DNA of 64,000 bases from Spirometra erinaceieuropaei (GCA_902702965.1 CACRXP010000315.1:166383-230382); one strand, 5' to 3'. Counted from the first letter of the stretch, positions 11,169 to 23,845 are shown. Made by a program: numbers and translations. The notes: a model not told the origin generated them from the letters alone.

Positions 11169-11912
11169 GCGCCCAGCATGCTGCAGGACAAACTGCGGGC
11201 ATCAGTATCCGTGATGTTGGCATTATTTGATACGAGGAATGGTTCAATGCGATTTTGGGATGCGTTTTACCACTGCCGGCAGCTCTGACAAATTCGAAAT
11301 CTCCTGGTGGAATTCTTGAAAATGATCTTGCATTCATTTTGGGCTTTTAAGTCCCCTAGTCAGCAGGACAATGCAGTTCCTCCCGATAATGGGCGCTAAA
11401 CCGCTCTGGCGCATTTAAACTGTGGTCAATAAGACACGTCTTACGTCTTTGAGATTAAAGCTTGTGTTGACGCACAATGAACGACCTCCTTACTACATCG
11501 CATCCGTTACGCCCGATCGCATCTTTAATTTAAATTTACTCAGACTACCCGCGACAAGTTACGGTGTAAGACAGGAAGAAATAGAGAAACCACTCCGATC
11601 CGAATAAATCATTTTTGCTTTCTGGCGAAGGGCAATCACAGTCAAAGGTTCGAAGGGAGCATAGACAATAAAATGAGTCAGAATTTCGAACTTCGAGAAA
11701 AAGAAGGGAACGGCCGGCCAAACGTAGCCGCCCCTAGGCATGTAGTCACACCCGGAAAGACTCCCACACAGTAAGAGTGCCATAGAGATCACATGGCAGC
11801 CTCACTCCCGGTCCACCATTCGACTACTTCAAACAAACACACACTGGGCTGATTGCGACTTCCGTGTTATCCCGTCAATTGGCCACTATACAGAGTACGC
11901 ACCGTGATGGTC
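11169..11912. other. Spacer sequence, no recognised gene
   Basis: First sequence after the gap. It does not match the sequence beyond the right-arm end at 21609. Short open frames only. Confidence 0.35.
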
Positions 11913-12751
11913 TCAAGTTCGGATCACCCATGTTACAGAGAAGCCACATACAGAACGAGCCAAGCAGTATGCATCCCACCCATGTGAAAGCTGCCAATTA
12001 CATGTTTGTGTTATGAAATGATGGATGATGTTGATGTGGGTCGCAGCTGTCAGTGAGGAAAGATGTGATGGCATGGTATAGTCGGCGGTGTTCGGCCGCA
12101 GGTTTTCATGAATGCGCCTGCGACCGAACAGGCCCAAGCGGTAGCCTAATGTGCGAAGGCAGTGCGGACAGTTGAAGCGATGGCGTTAGGCGTACTTTGG
12201 TGTTCCAGGCACTGGCTCGCTCGTCTCTATGAGATAGATTCAAAAGTGACCTACCAGGCCGATTCGCCAGTTGAATATTCAGTGGCAGTGTGAACAGGAT
12301 GGGTCGGAAGCAGTGAGTCGGTTTCAGTGGTGATGGTGGTGGTGGTGTTGGTGGTGGTGGTGGTGGTGGTGGTGGTGGTGGTGGTGGTGCTGTTAGTGGC
12401 ATGTGCGCTGGGTGATGGGGAGTTAATTGGGTTGGGCATGTTGGATGCGCAAAGTGTATCAGTTGTGTTGATACTGCGCTGAGTCCCTCTGTCGTGCAGG
12501 CGCATGCGACTGAATATGCTCATGCGACGAATTAATGTGCGTGGACAGTGTAGACAGTGAAGGCGGATGCGGCGACTGAACATTGGTTGACGGGCGCTGG
12601 TTCGCAAGTCTCTGTACGATGGATTCGTAAGGGGACGACCAGGCAGATGCGTTAGGTGAGTGTGCGAGTGCAGTGAAGGACCATTTCGGACATTCTCACT
12701 CATTCGCAAGACCTGCCAGATTTTTCGCAGTGACGCGGTCGTCGTCAGCAT
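11913..12751 (-). pseudogene. Zinc-finger tail of a LINE (three degenerate C2H2 fingers)
   Basis: Minus-strand frames show LHCLHCPRTLIRRMSIFSRM, then a Thr/Pro-rich linker encoded by a GGT run, then a CPHC...RIGLVGH finger, then FNCPHCLRTLGYRLGLFGRR. Spacing of Cys-x2-Cys to the His-like positions matches C2H2 fingers, with several His replaced. The motif order (GLVGH finger, then EPVPGTP linker, then GLFG finger) is the C-terminal tail I associate with LINE proteins of diphyllobothriidean tapeworms. Stops and frameshifts separate the fingers. Confidence 0.7.
12331..12390. repeat. (GGT)n microsatellite inside the zinc-finger tail
   Basis: A run of GGT units, read on the minus strand as poly-Thr or poly-Pro between two finger blocks. 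The long proline-rich open frame over it is a by-product. Confidence 0.9.
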
Positions 12752-13090
12752 TCACTGGTTCATGACTGCCGTTCTAAACGCACAGCCCAACCTGCACTAA
12801 GGACAGAAATGTGCTGACGCCCTGTTCCATGTTCCGTCACATCCCCTACCCCCTGTCTCTTTCCCCACACCCTCTGTCCCTCCATGCCGTCCAGTTCCTG
12901 GTCCGCCATGTTCGTAGTCTCCAACTGTTAACTCATCCTCCTCCCCCTCCTCAAACTTTTTCACCACCGAATGCACTCAACCATCTCATCCTCGTCCTCA
13001 TGTCTGTATCATGCGCAGTAGACTCCACGTTCACTCGCCTGGCCATTTGTTTATTTGTGATTTTGAAAAACAAACATTCCGGAGAAGGAG
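12752..13090. other. Pyrimidine-rich spacer, no recognised gene
   Basis: CT-rich plus strand between LINE and PLE remnants. An open frame of about 100 codons (12811-13116) is low-complexity and matches nothing recognised. Confidence 0.35.
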
Positions 13091-14020
13091 ATACGATCGC
13101 TGGAATGAGTGTTTAGTGGTCTGATGTTTTGGAGTCTCACTCGAATCCAACATCAGAGACAGGTTCAAATAAGGGTAGTGGATTGCCCAGATGCCGCAAT
13201 ATTTATAGGATATAGTTGCTAGGGCGCTCCGTGCCTATCACAGTTGGCAGCTCCCGAGGGGATCACAGCTCGACTGGCCAGTTGTTGTAGTATGCCACTG
13301 TCATGCCGTTACTATGTGCCTGCATGTCGCTCAAGATTATCGGCTCCCCCGTTCACCGCACACGCCGACATTGATACCGTGGACAGTGGTTATCCGCACG
13401 CGCTCCCCGCGGTTAACTACTTTGCCTAGGCTAAGTCTCGGTGCCAAATATGGGTGGTGAGGTAGTTGTGCTTGTTGATAGATTGAGGTCCGGCAAACCA
13501 TGACTCAAACAGTTCGCGGCTTACAAGATTGTCGCCTCTAGAAAGAACTTCTGTTTCGTCAAAATTGAATGTGTGGTTGGGTCCCGTCGAATGAGCCGCG
13601 ATTTTGAGTTGGCGTGGTTCCTTCTTACTGCTGCCGCATACCCAACCATCCGTGTCCAGAATAGTCTTCCGGTTTCTCCGACATAGTTGCTTTGACCACA
13701 ACTGTACCAGAGCCGGTAAACGCCCGATATGTTTCCTGCCGTGTCAGTGGGTCTTTCGCCCTGACGATCTGACGCCTTATGGTTGCCTCCTGTCTGTGTG
13801 CAACTCTAATTCTACACATAGAGGACTGCCCGCCAAAATTCGGGACCGGTTGAATTTTTTCTCTTGTCCTGTTAACGCAGGCACATCCAATAGCATGCCC
13901 TTCACCTGCTTGCATATTGATCCATCGAGCGTAAAGTACGTCTTGAGACAGAACTTCAGGAGTTGGAGGATTTGGGCGTGTCCAGGGCGATCCCTTCTGC
14001 GTCGCAACACGCCGTCTTCG
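13091..14020 (-). pseudogene. Penelope-like element remnant PLE-2, internally deleted
   Basis: Read on the minus strand. A reverse-transcriptase piece (LLKFCLKTYFTLDGSICKQV, about 13980-13920) is fused directly to the post-RT region (RIRVAHRQEATIRRQIVRAK). A frame change follows and then the GIY-YIG segment CGQSNYVGETG near 13690, ending in text like NLSTST. The RT catalytic box and linker are deleted. A decayed hammerhead-like motif follows at 13107-13160 on the same strand (CTGATGT for CTGATGA, CAAAA for GAAA). It is clearly dead. Confidence 0.75.
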
Positions 14021-14854
14021 GTCCAGGTGGGGGTATCGTAGCAGCTCGCTCTCTCTGTCGTTATCGCTGCCGCTTACCCTTACGGCCTCCGTCCGCCTAC
14101 ACGAGTAACTCAACCTCCAGCTTGCGGTGCCTTGAAGCCAATCAATATTTCTCCGTTCACCAACTGGTCGAAACCGACCAGCGTTCGAGGGCATGCGCGT
14201 ACAGTATGTGACCTATCTCATGAGAGGAGCCGACATTTACGAATGGTTGCTAATCACTCACAAACCGACACAAACGAGTGCATAAAAGCTTTAAAATATT
14301 AACGAACGACCTTAAGCGAATTGAAAGCATAAATTCAATATGAAAATTGGCATTAAGTTGTTTAGAAATATCAATTTTTTGAGAAACACAAAATTCCGGA
14401 AACGTAATCAGTTGTTTTAATTGAGCATACTTAAGTTTTCGGTGTACAGAAAGCCCCGTCCATGCAAGAAACCGTGTATATAAAAAAACACAAACAATGG
14501 AAGTTGTTCCGCAGTGAAATTTGCTATTAACTTTTCCTCGCGAATAATTGTAGTGGCATGTATGGCGATTAGCCAACAGCCTAGAGTTTGAGTATAGATT
14601 TCTACACGGCTTGACGAGAACTGGCTCGTACGTTGTTCAGATGAGGTTGACTACGGGAAACACGTTTCGCTTGATTTCACCGATAAGAACGTCAGAGAAA
14701 TCAAGAAATTCCTAAAGTCGCATGTTGATTGTCCAATCCTTGACCAATACATTTAAGTGGAATAGTAATATGCAGACCTAAAGACATCATTTCGTGTAAA
14801 TTATGAGAGCTTTCCTCCCGTCAAGTCACTTTAGAGTTAGTTCTGGTGCAGAGG
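14021..14854. other. Spacer sequence, no recognised gene
   Basis: Lies between PLE-2 and the start of the segmental duplication. Only short unconvincing open frames. Confidence 0.35.
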
Positions 14855-16222
14855 TACAATGGGTTTCAGATCGTCCTGAAAAAAGCAGTGAAGTCCTCGC
14901 GATTTTCAGTGTTATCGAGCGATTGATCCGCCATGTGTGTGTATCAAAAACTGCAAAATAAGATGCATTGTTAACGCAGTAACTGAAGAAGTGTGTTGCT
15001 GGTCATTCGTTCTGAGTAAGAGGGCCGTTTGGATGATATTTTCAGACTCACCCAAACAGGAAACGTCATCGCCGAGCAAACTGACCGTCCACAAAGGACG
15101 TCCGCAGGAAGCATGTCTTATATGTATCCAACACATCTTCTTATATACTGTTATCTAAAAAATCGCTTTGAACACATGTTTCGCGGATGGCTTTTCGCGT
15201 AATTTACCTTTTTTTCATGTGAAAATTTGATTGCCCGGAAACATTATTACTACGTTATATCTCACTAAATCACACAGATTTGCTAACCTGACCTTTACAA
15301 ATCGAGTAAACCTCCGATTTTCAAAAAGTAACCTGCTTGCCTACATCTCGTTTCATCTGGTTCACGTGGTGGGGAAATCGATTCACAAATGCGACAAATT
15401 CGGTTTGGTTAATCTCTTGCATTAACATTAACCTCTACTCACAGAAACATGCACGAACGCGCAAACATAGAATAGGGTGGTTATTGGCGTAAGAAACCGC
15501 CGAGATGCAGGGTAACGTAGATTCCCGCTATGACTGTCAAAGTTATCTTTAAACATATAGTGCATACATAAAAGGCATTTTCTGGAATAGGCTAGGCGAA
15601 TAATAAAAATATGCAGTATTTCAGCTGCCCCCAAATGATCGTCTTAATTTCCAACATTAAATTTTATGAGATACGTCACATACTGCAGGCCGGAACATCC
15701 CTTTCGAGACGCCGGCTAATAGTGGTTACTGAGTTGCCAGTCGAAAGTCGCTGATGATTTTTATCATATACCACAAACTTTTTCGCGACTTTGAAATCCA
15801 TGTTTTTTCGCACGTATTTCGATGCGCCCCAGATTACTGAAAATTCAATCTCTTCTGGTTTACTTCCATGATACATTAATGGTCACGCTTTTTACACGTT
15901 CCTTTTTGCGTATTTCGATCGCAACTCCACCCATACAGCGCAAATTTCTTGACAGCTTGAAAATCTATGTGAGTGCTGCATTCGTCTCTGACAACACTTT
16001 CAGGTTACGTGGGGGTCGAGAAGCGGTATATTTGTTAAAATAACTCGGTGCAGATCTTTTTTTCACTCAAGGTGATATTCCCTTGCACAACAACGCATTT
16101 AAAGTAAGCGTGTTTTAAAAAAGTCTTGAGCCCAAATTAGGTCATCTAGGCAAGTTTATCATGAGTCTTCCGTCCTTTTTTCATAGCAAACAGGTTGTGT
16201 TTTTTTTATCTGCCAAGGTATC

Positions 16223-16232
16223 ATATAAAAAC
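16223..16232 (+). promoter_or_regulatory. Possible TATA box of protease copy 1
   Basis: ATATAAAAAC lies about 80 bases before the signal-peptide ATG at 16312. The aligned place in copy 2 has lost the match. No other promoter support. Confidence 0.3.
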
Positions 16233-17841
16233 CTGCATTTCACGATATTTAAGAAGAGAAACGACTCTGACTTGTAGCCCCTTATCTTAGACTTTGAGGC
16301 CTTACCGTGAGATGTGGTTTACAGTATACATTTTCGCAGCTTATTCCACGTTCATTGGCATATTAGGTACCCATTTATATGACCGAAAGATAAATATTTG
16401 TTTCCTGAATGCCTAATATTATTTCCTTTCTTGTCTTTATCAGGAAAACCATCGTTATCCTATCCGCGAATGGCATTTCTTAGAAACTTCATTTTTGAAA
16501 ATTTACACTGATCCAGCATTGCCTATTCTTAACTACTTGTCTTCACTGAATGATAATTTATAAATATAATCTCACGCCAGCTGAAGAGGAACATCTCATC
16601 AACGGGCTGCCTGCAAATTGCGGGAATCGTCCGGAACTAACAACGTCATCGCCAGATCGTCCACGTCGAAAGACAGAAGCCCCAGCACATAGTTGGCCGT
16701 GGCATGTAAGCCGGTAGATGTGACAGGTGGCATTTCTATGTTGTGCAGTATGAGCATGACTTGCTGTTAATTAACCAACGTCAGATGACAAGCACAACAC
16801 TTGAGTCTCGAAAATCGAAATGATTCATATGCACATACTACAAATTCGCGATATACACGTAGTACTCTAAGGATTTAATTTATGTAGATCACTTGAACTT
16901 CTCCCCTGATTCCCGCCACATGAACCCCTCAAAATCAGTTTAATACATGTAGAATATTCCACCGTCTCACGGTTTTGGAATCAGATGGGTATTGCTCACA
17001 ATAATATTGTTTCCTATTTTCAATAGGTTGGTGTTTATGCTTGAACGATTGGGCCATATCCATTTTGTGGAGGAACCCTCATTTCGCCCACATGGGTTTT
17101 GACCGCTGCTCACTGTATCGTTGGAGCTCTTCGATGTAAAGATATTCCACTCAGTCGGTCCTTTTCGTTCCGCGATTTCGTCGAAGATGACATGGTCGTT
17201 CGCGTAGGAGACCACAATCGCACACGCCGCGGGGGTCCAGCATACAACGTTCGTGTAAAACACATCATCATGCATCCGAAATATAAAACAGCCGAAATGA
17301 GGAAAGGTTATGACTTCGCCCTACTGAAGTTAAAACGACGAGTCAAAAGATGTATGTTCTATCGTTTTTTTCCTGGTTCCGTTGAAGCAGCAGTTTTGTG
17401 TCGTGGAGAGAAATTTGACTTAACTAAACTGTATGCAATTTCACCGCAATATTATTGTCCATCATCAAAAACTGCGCGTTAAGTGCTCTTCCAAAACGTA
17501 TATCTTACACTGTTAGACATAAACAATTTAAAAGATTTTGAAAAGACCTGTGTTACTCTTGACAATGACATTGAGCTTAAATTAGGTTTCTGATAAACTT
17601 ATACGCTTAGAAGTGTCTAGTTTCATAAAAATTGGCGTAGGTATGTCACAAACATTGACGATGAATACGGGACCCGTTACCAATGCTAGCCACGTGTAGA
17701 CATGACGCGTGCAGTCTACACATGAAACAGCCCAATTTGTAGTCGTCGTGATTGATGAGTGCTTATGAAAACGCAAAGGCAGGCGATCAAATCTATTGTT
17801 CCAACATCCACTTCTCTTTTTTCTTTAATGTAGACCAAATA

Positions 17842-18790
17842 CAGTAGATGTGCCAACTCATGGAATGTAAATCGAAATTCTGAGAAGCGCTCTCGACCCT
17901 AAAAGATTACTTAAGTGGGGTTGTAACATTAATCATCGTGCGGCATGCTCCTAGGATAATTCAGTTATTTTAGGATGTCAGCTTTTGAATGAACTCTTTT
18001 AGCTCGCCGGCAAAAACTACATTTTTAAAAAGCAACTACGAGTTAAGTGAGAATTTTTCCAATTTATTTTGGTCCTGTTATAAATTCAAATATACTTCAA
18101 AGAAAACATGCATGAACATATTAATTCTTTTATATTTCTGAAAGGGAATCATATCTTCAAGATTTAAACCTTAAGGACCTGTATAATTTGGCTTTAAATT
18201 CTTTTTATTAATGATGTTTTTAAGACCGTGACTTGCCCGCTCATTAAACATCGTGTGTCTGCATTTGTAAATTTTGCTTGTAAAGTTTACAATATGGCTC
18301 ACACCCACTGCCAGATTGTAAGAACCGCATACTTTTCCTCATAATAGCATATTGGGTGCATGATTTTCCGCACATGGAAAATATACAGCAGGTAGTTTGG
18401 AAACCATGGATGCAATTGTAACGGCAAGTCAGGTTCAAACTTATTCGGGAATTGGAAAAATTTTTTGAACCAAATTTTATCCTATCTTAAGACATAAATT
18501 TGAAGGAGACGTGATTTTCTTCCACATATTTTTGTGCATGGTTTCTATGGATTATATTTGAATTTATGAGGGCATCGAAAATCAATGAGCATAATTTGCA
18601 CCATATAAGTAGTCAATTATTACTAGCTTCGTTTTTGCAGGCGGCTGAAAAGAAGTTCGTTCAATGCTGGCAACCCGGAGCTACTGAAATATCTTGGAAG
18701 AATGCTGCATAGTAATTTATATTACAACCCCACTAAAGTAACCCTTTAGAGCCGAGAACGCATTTCAGAATTTCATGAGTAAGTTAGCAG
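17842..18790. mobile_element. FB palindromic element inside the intron of protease copy 1
   Basis: Begins CAGTAGATGTGCCAACTCAT and ends with the inverse (CATGAGTAAGTTAG). The two halves are imperfect inverted repeats sharing the family landmarks (CCACTTAAGTAATC-like arm, GACTACTTATGTAG-like middle). No open frame of note. It lies within the duplicated intron unit, which makes that intron longer than its duplicate. Confidence 0.7.
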
Positions 18791-18888
18791 GCAAAATTAG
18801 GCGTTTTCTGTGGTTATGTTCTAGTTATTTAAAAGACTGCATGCATGCTGTGCCAAAACTTGCAATGCAGCTTTTCTACCGCCCATAG

Positions 18889-19097
18889 CAAATGTTACGG
18901 AGTTCGCATGCCTAGCGGATTCTGGGTCGAGGATGATATGGTTGTTCGTATAGGAGACCACAATCGCACACTGCGCGGGGGTCCAGCATACAACGTTCTA
19001 GTAAAACACATCATCATGCATCCGAAATATGAAATAAACGAATTGACAAAGGGCTTCGACTTCGCCCTACTGAAGTTAAAACAAAAGATCAAACGAT
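18889..19097 (+). pseudogene. Chimeric duplicated exon (exon 4 start fused to exon 3 end)
   Basis: Starts like exon 4 after a CCCATAG acceptor (CAAATGTTACGGAGTTCGCA) and changes at about 18929 into the second half of exon 3 (VEDDMVVRIGDHNRT ... DFALLKLK) with the normal exon 3 donor (GTATGT). If spliced from exon 3 it reads into a stop within about 20 codons, because the two halves are in different frames. It looks like the junction of an unequal tandem duplication running from mid exon 3 to mid exon 4. Confidence 0.8.
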
Positions 19098-20184
19098 GTA
19101 TGTTCTATCACTTTTTGTAGTTTCTGTTAAAGTATCTGTTTTATGTCGTGTTGAGTAATTTGATTTAAGCAAACTCTATGCCCTTCCACCGCAATGTTAT
19201 TGTCGAAAATCAAAAACTGCACGTTAAGCATTCTTCCAATATATATAGCTTACACTGCCATACACAGGTAATGAAAAAGCATGGAAGCATTTAACGAAAT
19301 TAAACTTGGAGCAAGGATGGCACAAACGTCGGCGACGATTGCAGACCCTCCAAAATATGCTAGACCCGTGTCGGCATGAAACACCCTAAGCTGTAGTCGT
19401 CACGATTAATAAGTGCTTGTGAAAACGGAAACGCAAACGAATAAAATTCTTGTTCCAAATCCCACATCGCCTTCTTATTTAATGTGCATTAAATAATAAA
19501 TGCAGCTGTTTCAGTTATTCAAGAGACCACCTGCATGTTGTATCAAAACTTATAATGGAACTTTTATATTCCCATAGCACGTGTGGCGGGGTTCGCATGC
19601 CTAGCGAATTCCGGATTGAGAATCAAGGATGGAGACTTCTGTTACTTAGCCGGATGGGGACTGATTCCAAATCCACCGAACCCACCGCATCCCAATCAAC
19701 CGGAAGTGCTGATGGAAGTACGAGGGCAAAGGGCGAAAATGTCCCATTGCCGGAAAAAACATCCGCTGGTTAAAAGCAAAAAGCACGTTTGCATTGACGG
19801 CAAATATGGGGTAAGATTGGCTTTTTTAAGGGTACAAAGATTAAGTAAATCAATCCTAATAACTTGTTTTTCGGTTCATTCAGGCTGCCTGTATGGGCGA
19901 CAGCGGAGGAGGACTGAACTGTTTAACAGAAAGTGGCAAGTGGTTTGTCTTCGGTGTAGCTTCCTACACCGGTAAAAACTGCTCTGGTGAATTTACGGTG
20001 TTTGCGTCTACTCCACCAGTACTCGAATGGATCAAACATAACGCTGTCGCTCGCAATTAAGTTACATTTATTGAGTGCGAATATGAACTCTACGGATTTT
20101 TTTCCCAATAGAGATACCACCAGGTTATTTAATCCACTGTTTCCTTTACAAGTATATGCATGTGGACAGAATGACATTACCAGC

Positions 20185-20345
20185 AGTTCCAAAGGTGACC
20201 GCAACGACCATTTCTGGTTAATTGGCAGTCGTCAGCCAACAATGCCCATCTCCGAGGTGTGCAAAATCTAGGGCTCGGTCCTGCTACCTGTTTGTTAGAA
20301 GTCCAAGGCCCTAACCAATGTGTCACGTGTTCGCCATCCTGTCAG
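20185..20345 (-). mobile_element. Degenerate SINE-like unit B
   Basis: Retains text like GACCATTTCTGGTTAATTGGC and GTCGTCAGCCAAC, with a decayed tRNA-like core after it. More diverged than the other copies. Confidence 0.5.
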
Positions 20346-21609
20346 GTGTATACAAAGATAGAGAAGCACTCGCCGGTGGTGTTACGGAACTCAATCGTCC
20401 TGGTGTGACATGGGCTTCCCTCTCCGAGTAGTATATTTCAAGGGGAATAAGTCCTTCAGGATAGATAACAAAGTTTATATCGTAAATTTCAAACTCTTGT
20501 TCCTCGGGTCGTTCTTGGAACTGAAGCAACTGTGCACAACAATTAAAATTTAAACATTCCTTCAAATAGATATTGCTCTGTCCGTCTTGGTAGGTAACAG
20601 TTACTGTGGGTCGGCATCACGTTTCTGATTGGCTATCGTTTCTGCCACTTTGCTTTAAGGCTGTCGTACACTGCATCTAATTCGATAAGCAGACTGTTGC
20701 ACGAGTTTTCGATATTTATGACCTCTAAAAATTCTCAGCCTTTTTAGATGAATAGACACATATAATTCAAGTCATGTTCCAACCAAATTTATGCAACAGG
20801 ATAAAAGTGGTTTCAAATTTTTACTGCAAACTGCCGTTCGCGTATGCGTGTGGCGGCAGACTTTCTAGCCTAACTACACTGTACTGCATTGCAGCTGTTG
20901 AATGACATACTATAGAGTGTATCTTCTTTCTCTAAGTGACCAAACCTATAATATGGTTTGCAAACTGCTTGCAAAATGCAGTCGTAGGTTTATGGGCCAA
21001 GTATATTCGGTGATTCCTCAAGTGTTTTAAACTAGGTCGGACACGCTCTCTGTGAAAGAAGCGTTCGTCAATCTTTTTGGTTTAAGCGCCGGGCCGGATC
21101 AATGTCTGCACCGAGCATACTTCACCGATCAAAAGCATACTATTCCGAGTAAGGAGACTAGAGCAAAAAATTGCATTATCTGTTTGAATTCCTATTGGTT
21201 TTATACGTCGACGTATAAGAAGCAAGCAATCAGGCACGCAAGGCAAGGAATCCTACCTTACACCAAAATGCACCTGAACTAAATAGAATACACCTGCGAA
21301 AACACCAAATACAAGTGGTTCTCAGACCGTCGACCACTCAACACAGTCAGCTTGTACACCCTAAGGTTGGATTAGCTATCTGCATATCAAGGAAGTCATC
21401 TACAAGATCACATAAAACGATTGCGATGCTGTATATCGTAGTCAGACTGAAAAGTCTGCCTCCTTGCCAATCAACAAGCATCAGCTATCTGTTGAGAGGC
21501 GAGGTCATCTACTTTAAGTGGGCATGCATACAATAGAAAATGGCACGCTTTTGCATCGCACAAGACTCGATAGTTTAAACGTCGCATCCGACGATGTCCA
21601 CCGTATGCC
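20346..21609. other. Spacer sequence, no recognised gene
   Basis: Unique within the window. Short open frames (up to 80 codons) have no recognisable domain. It ends at the inner edge of the right arm. Confidence 0.4.
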
Positions 21610-21990
21610 CTACAGCAGTGGTGGAAGCAGGGACGGTGACTTGCGCAGGGGTTTATAGTGCCAATAGACTTGCGCTGCATCTACCACACTCTCTCCTCCT
21701 TCCCCCCCCCTGAGTCCGGTGTCCAGACAGAGTCAAGAAGACCGGAGACGAGGGAGGCCGCAGGTGGATGAGTTGGACGGATCCTTACCTTGGCGCTCCA
21801 CTTCGCACCCCCTGGTCCACACAACAATGACTAGGATTTTGACCAAAAAACAATGGGGTGATGGCAGAGGTCTCACTTGTGACCGCCGTGTTAGTCCAGC
21901 GCATCTAGCACGTGACCCGTTTGGGGGGCCAGCACAAGACTCACATCGTCCATGTCTGCCAAGGCTGAGAATTTCTTGAAGCCAAGCAAT
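21610..21990 (-). repeat. Dispersed repeat R1, right arm
   Basis: Mirror of 10720-11107. Includes a C run (TTCCCCCCCCCTGAG) and the common GGACGGTGACTTGCGCAGG text also seen at 59 kb. Confidence 0.6.
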
Positions 21991-22090
21991 CAGATGAGTC
22001 ATGCATCAATTGGCATGTTGAATTAGACGGCATTCATAGGTATTTTGGCAGATTTTGAATAATTCATACTGACCCAACTATGAAAAACTC

Positions 22091-22175
22091 GGCGCCTCGA
22101 TGGGATTCGAACCCACGAATTAAGGGGAAGGCTTTAGTACAGCCAACGCTTTAACCACTTGAGCTACGAGGCCCC
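22091..22175 (-). repeat. tRNA-like repeat (right arm, minus)
   Basis: Mirror of 10542-10626. The acceptor-like match with the downstream GGCGCC is altered on one side (GGGGCCTCG), while A and B boxes are kept. Confidence 0.55.
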
Positions 22176-22403
22176 GCACCGAGGCGCCATTTTTTCCACA
22201 GTTGGGTCAATATGAATTATTCAAAATCTACCAAAATACCTATGAATTACGTGAGACTGGGTGTCATATGGTGGATTCTAGGTGAATTACCTAGGAAATG
22301 CTGCTTGGGCAGTCAACTTACTGTATCAGATTTGGTGGACTTCAGACGTTGCAGTAGGTTAGGCGGGTAACTTGACCCAAATGTGATTAAACTCACGTCG
22401 CCC

Positions 22404-22485
22404 GGCGGGACCTCGTAGATCAAGTGGTTAGAGCGTTGACGGTACTAAAACTTTCCCCTTACTGCGTGGGCTCGAATCCCATCGT
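22404..22485 (+). repeat. tRNA-like repeat, degenerate (right arm, plus)
   Basis: Mirror of 10233-10311. B box reads GGCTCGAATCC, closer to consensus than the left-arm partner. Confidence 0.5.
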
Positions 22486-23529
22486 TTGCTTACTCAAGTC
22501 AGACAAAAGCCCAGAAAGCCGACGCCAAAAGTTTACCAATAAAATTCTTACTTTTCCCAAAGAACCTACTGTCCTCAAAAGTGAGTATATATAAACTGGG
22601 CATCCAAAGAAATATAATTCGGAGGAAACAAATTCTTTGGGTAAGCTGGCAGACTTCATTTCTTTACATGCTGTCGCGTAATTCAACATGTCAGCCGCGC
22701 AAAACGCACCTGACATGGGAATTTTTATACGATTTCTTATAGTCCATACCGGTTCATATTGGTAAAGGTACTTATAACATCCGAAAATGTAGTTTAGGTG
22801 CTGGTATGCATTTTGGACAGTTTTCTAACGTGTAGTGGCAGCAGAAATTGGTCCTAGATTCGCCAGTATTGGCAGACGGATTTCCTCGTCCAGATGCGTA
22901 TTAAGTTAAATGGTTGAGACACGGACGAAGATCTTACTTGCACTTTCGATGAGCAGGGTGATTCATTAGCTATCTTATAGTTGTCGTTTCCACATGTGGT
23001 TGCATACAATAGCTGGTCTCTCTCGTGAAATGTTAGTGAAAATAATGAAGTACGTACTTTATTAGAAAGGAGTACTTAGGTAGTGTTTTAATTCTGACTA
23101 TCGTGCTGTAAAATTTGCAAATTTTTTCGTTCACTAGTAGATGCGGTCATTTTAATGGGCCATTTTGCCTACTTACGGAAACTTTTTTCGAAGAAAGTGG
23201 TTGATTGAGTGGTTTTCGATCTGCATGCTGTAAACTATCATGATGTTAAGGAGAATTATGCACCTTCCTGCGCTATTAAGAAGCCGTCATACAGGGTCCG
23301 AAAAATGTTATAATGTATGTGATCATCCTGCATACCCTGAAAGTATCATTTAAAATCGAACAGACACGATGCTTTTTGAATGAACATTTCATAGGCTTGA
23401 AAAGCCTCACAGTTACAAGGTTTTAAATAACTGAATGGCATCCCTCCTTCAAATTTAAAACGTAAAATAGACCAATGCGCTAGGAGATGCATAGAAAAAA
23501 TAATAGTTTCATGCTTTTCATGGTATATA
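22486..23529. other. Arm sequence without a recognised gene
   Basis: Mirror of about 9207-10232. No recognised coding sequence. Confidence 0.35.
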
Positions 23530-23845
23530 TATAGGCAGAATGGTATTGCCGACAAAGACAAGGGAGACTGTAATGTCCATTTTTGGCTTATTAGCCGTCG
23601 TCAGCCAGCCATACCCAAGCCCGAAGTGTGGAACACCCGAGTCTCGAACTCGCAACCTGTTGGTTTAGAAGTCCACGCCTCCACCCACCGGGCCACAAGC
23701 CCGTTACCCTGTCGGTTTTCGATCGGGAATATACAATGGTAGGGGGCGCTCACCGATCGTTCATACGGAACTCACTCGGTCCGTTGCCCATAAGGCACAA
23801 CGGACCGAGTGAGTTCCGTATGAACGATCGGTGAGCCCCCCTACC

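Larger units (their letters stand above)
16312..20060 (+). pseudogene. S1A serine protease, copy 1, disrupted
   Basis: Rebuilt exons: 16312-16366 (signal peptide, MWFTVYIFAAYSTFIGIL), 16581-16705 (NCGNRPEL ... HSWPWH), 17027-17351 (catalytic His in LTAAHC, catalytic Asp in DFALLKL), 19578-19810 (CYLAGWGLIPNPP, VCIDGKYG) and 19884-20060 (catalytic Ser in GDSGGG). Introns are GT-AG and phases agree at every junction. Disabling changes: TGA at 17042-17044 where copy 2 has TCA, and an out-of-frame chimeric extra exon at 18889-19097. The IVGG start of an active S1 chain is replaced by PRRK-like text. The last exon is intact here (VLEWIKHNAVARN end). The likely former role is a secreted protease. 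It should not make full-length protein unless TGA is read through. Confidence 0.85.
14855..20065 (+). repeat. Segmental duplication copy 1 (protease segment)
   Basis: Collinear with 35945-45185 in the same orientation. Anchors seen by eye are 14862/35953 (GGTTTCAGATCG), about 15050/36112 (ACTCACC-AAACAGGAAAC), 15584/41685 (GGAA-AGGCTAGGCGA), the protease exons and their splice sites. The copies are well diverged, and copy 2 carries about 5 kb extra between the second and third anchors. Confidence 0.75.

Noticed and set aside
12106..12402. Poly-proline open frame that could look like a cell-wall or adhesion protein
   Set aside because: Read from a (GGT)n run in another frame than the zinc-finger LINE tail, and no other domain is present.
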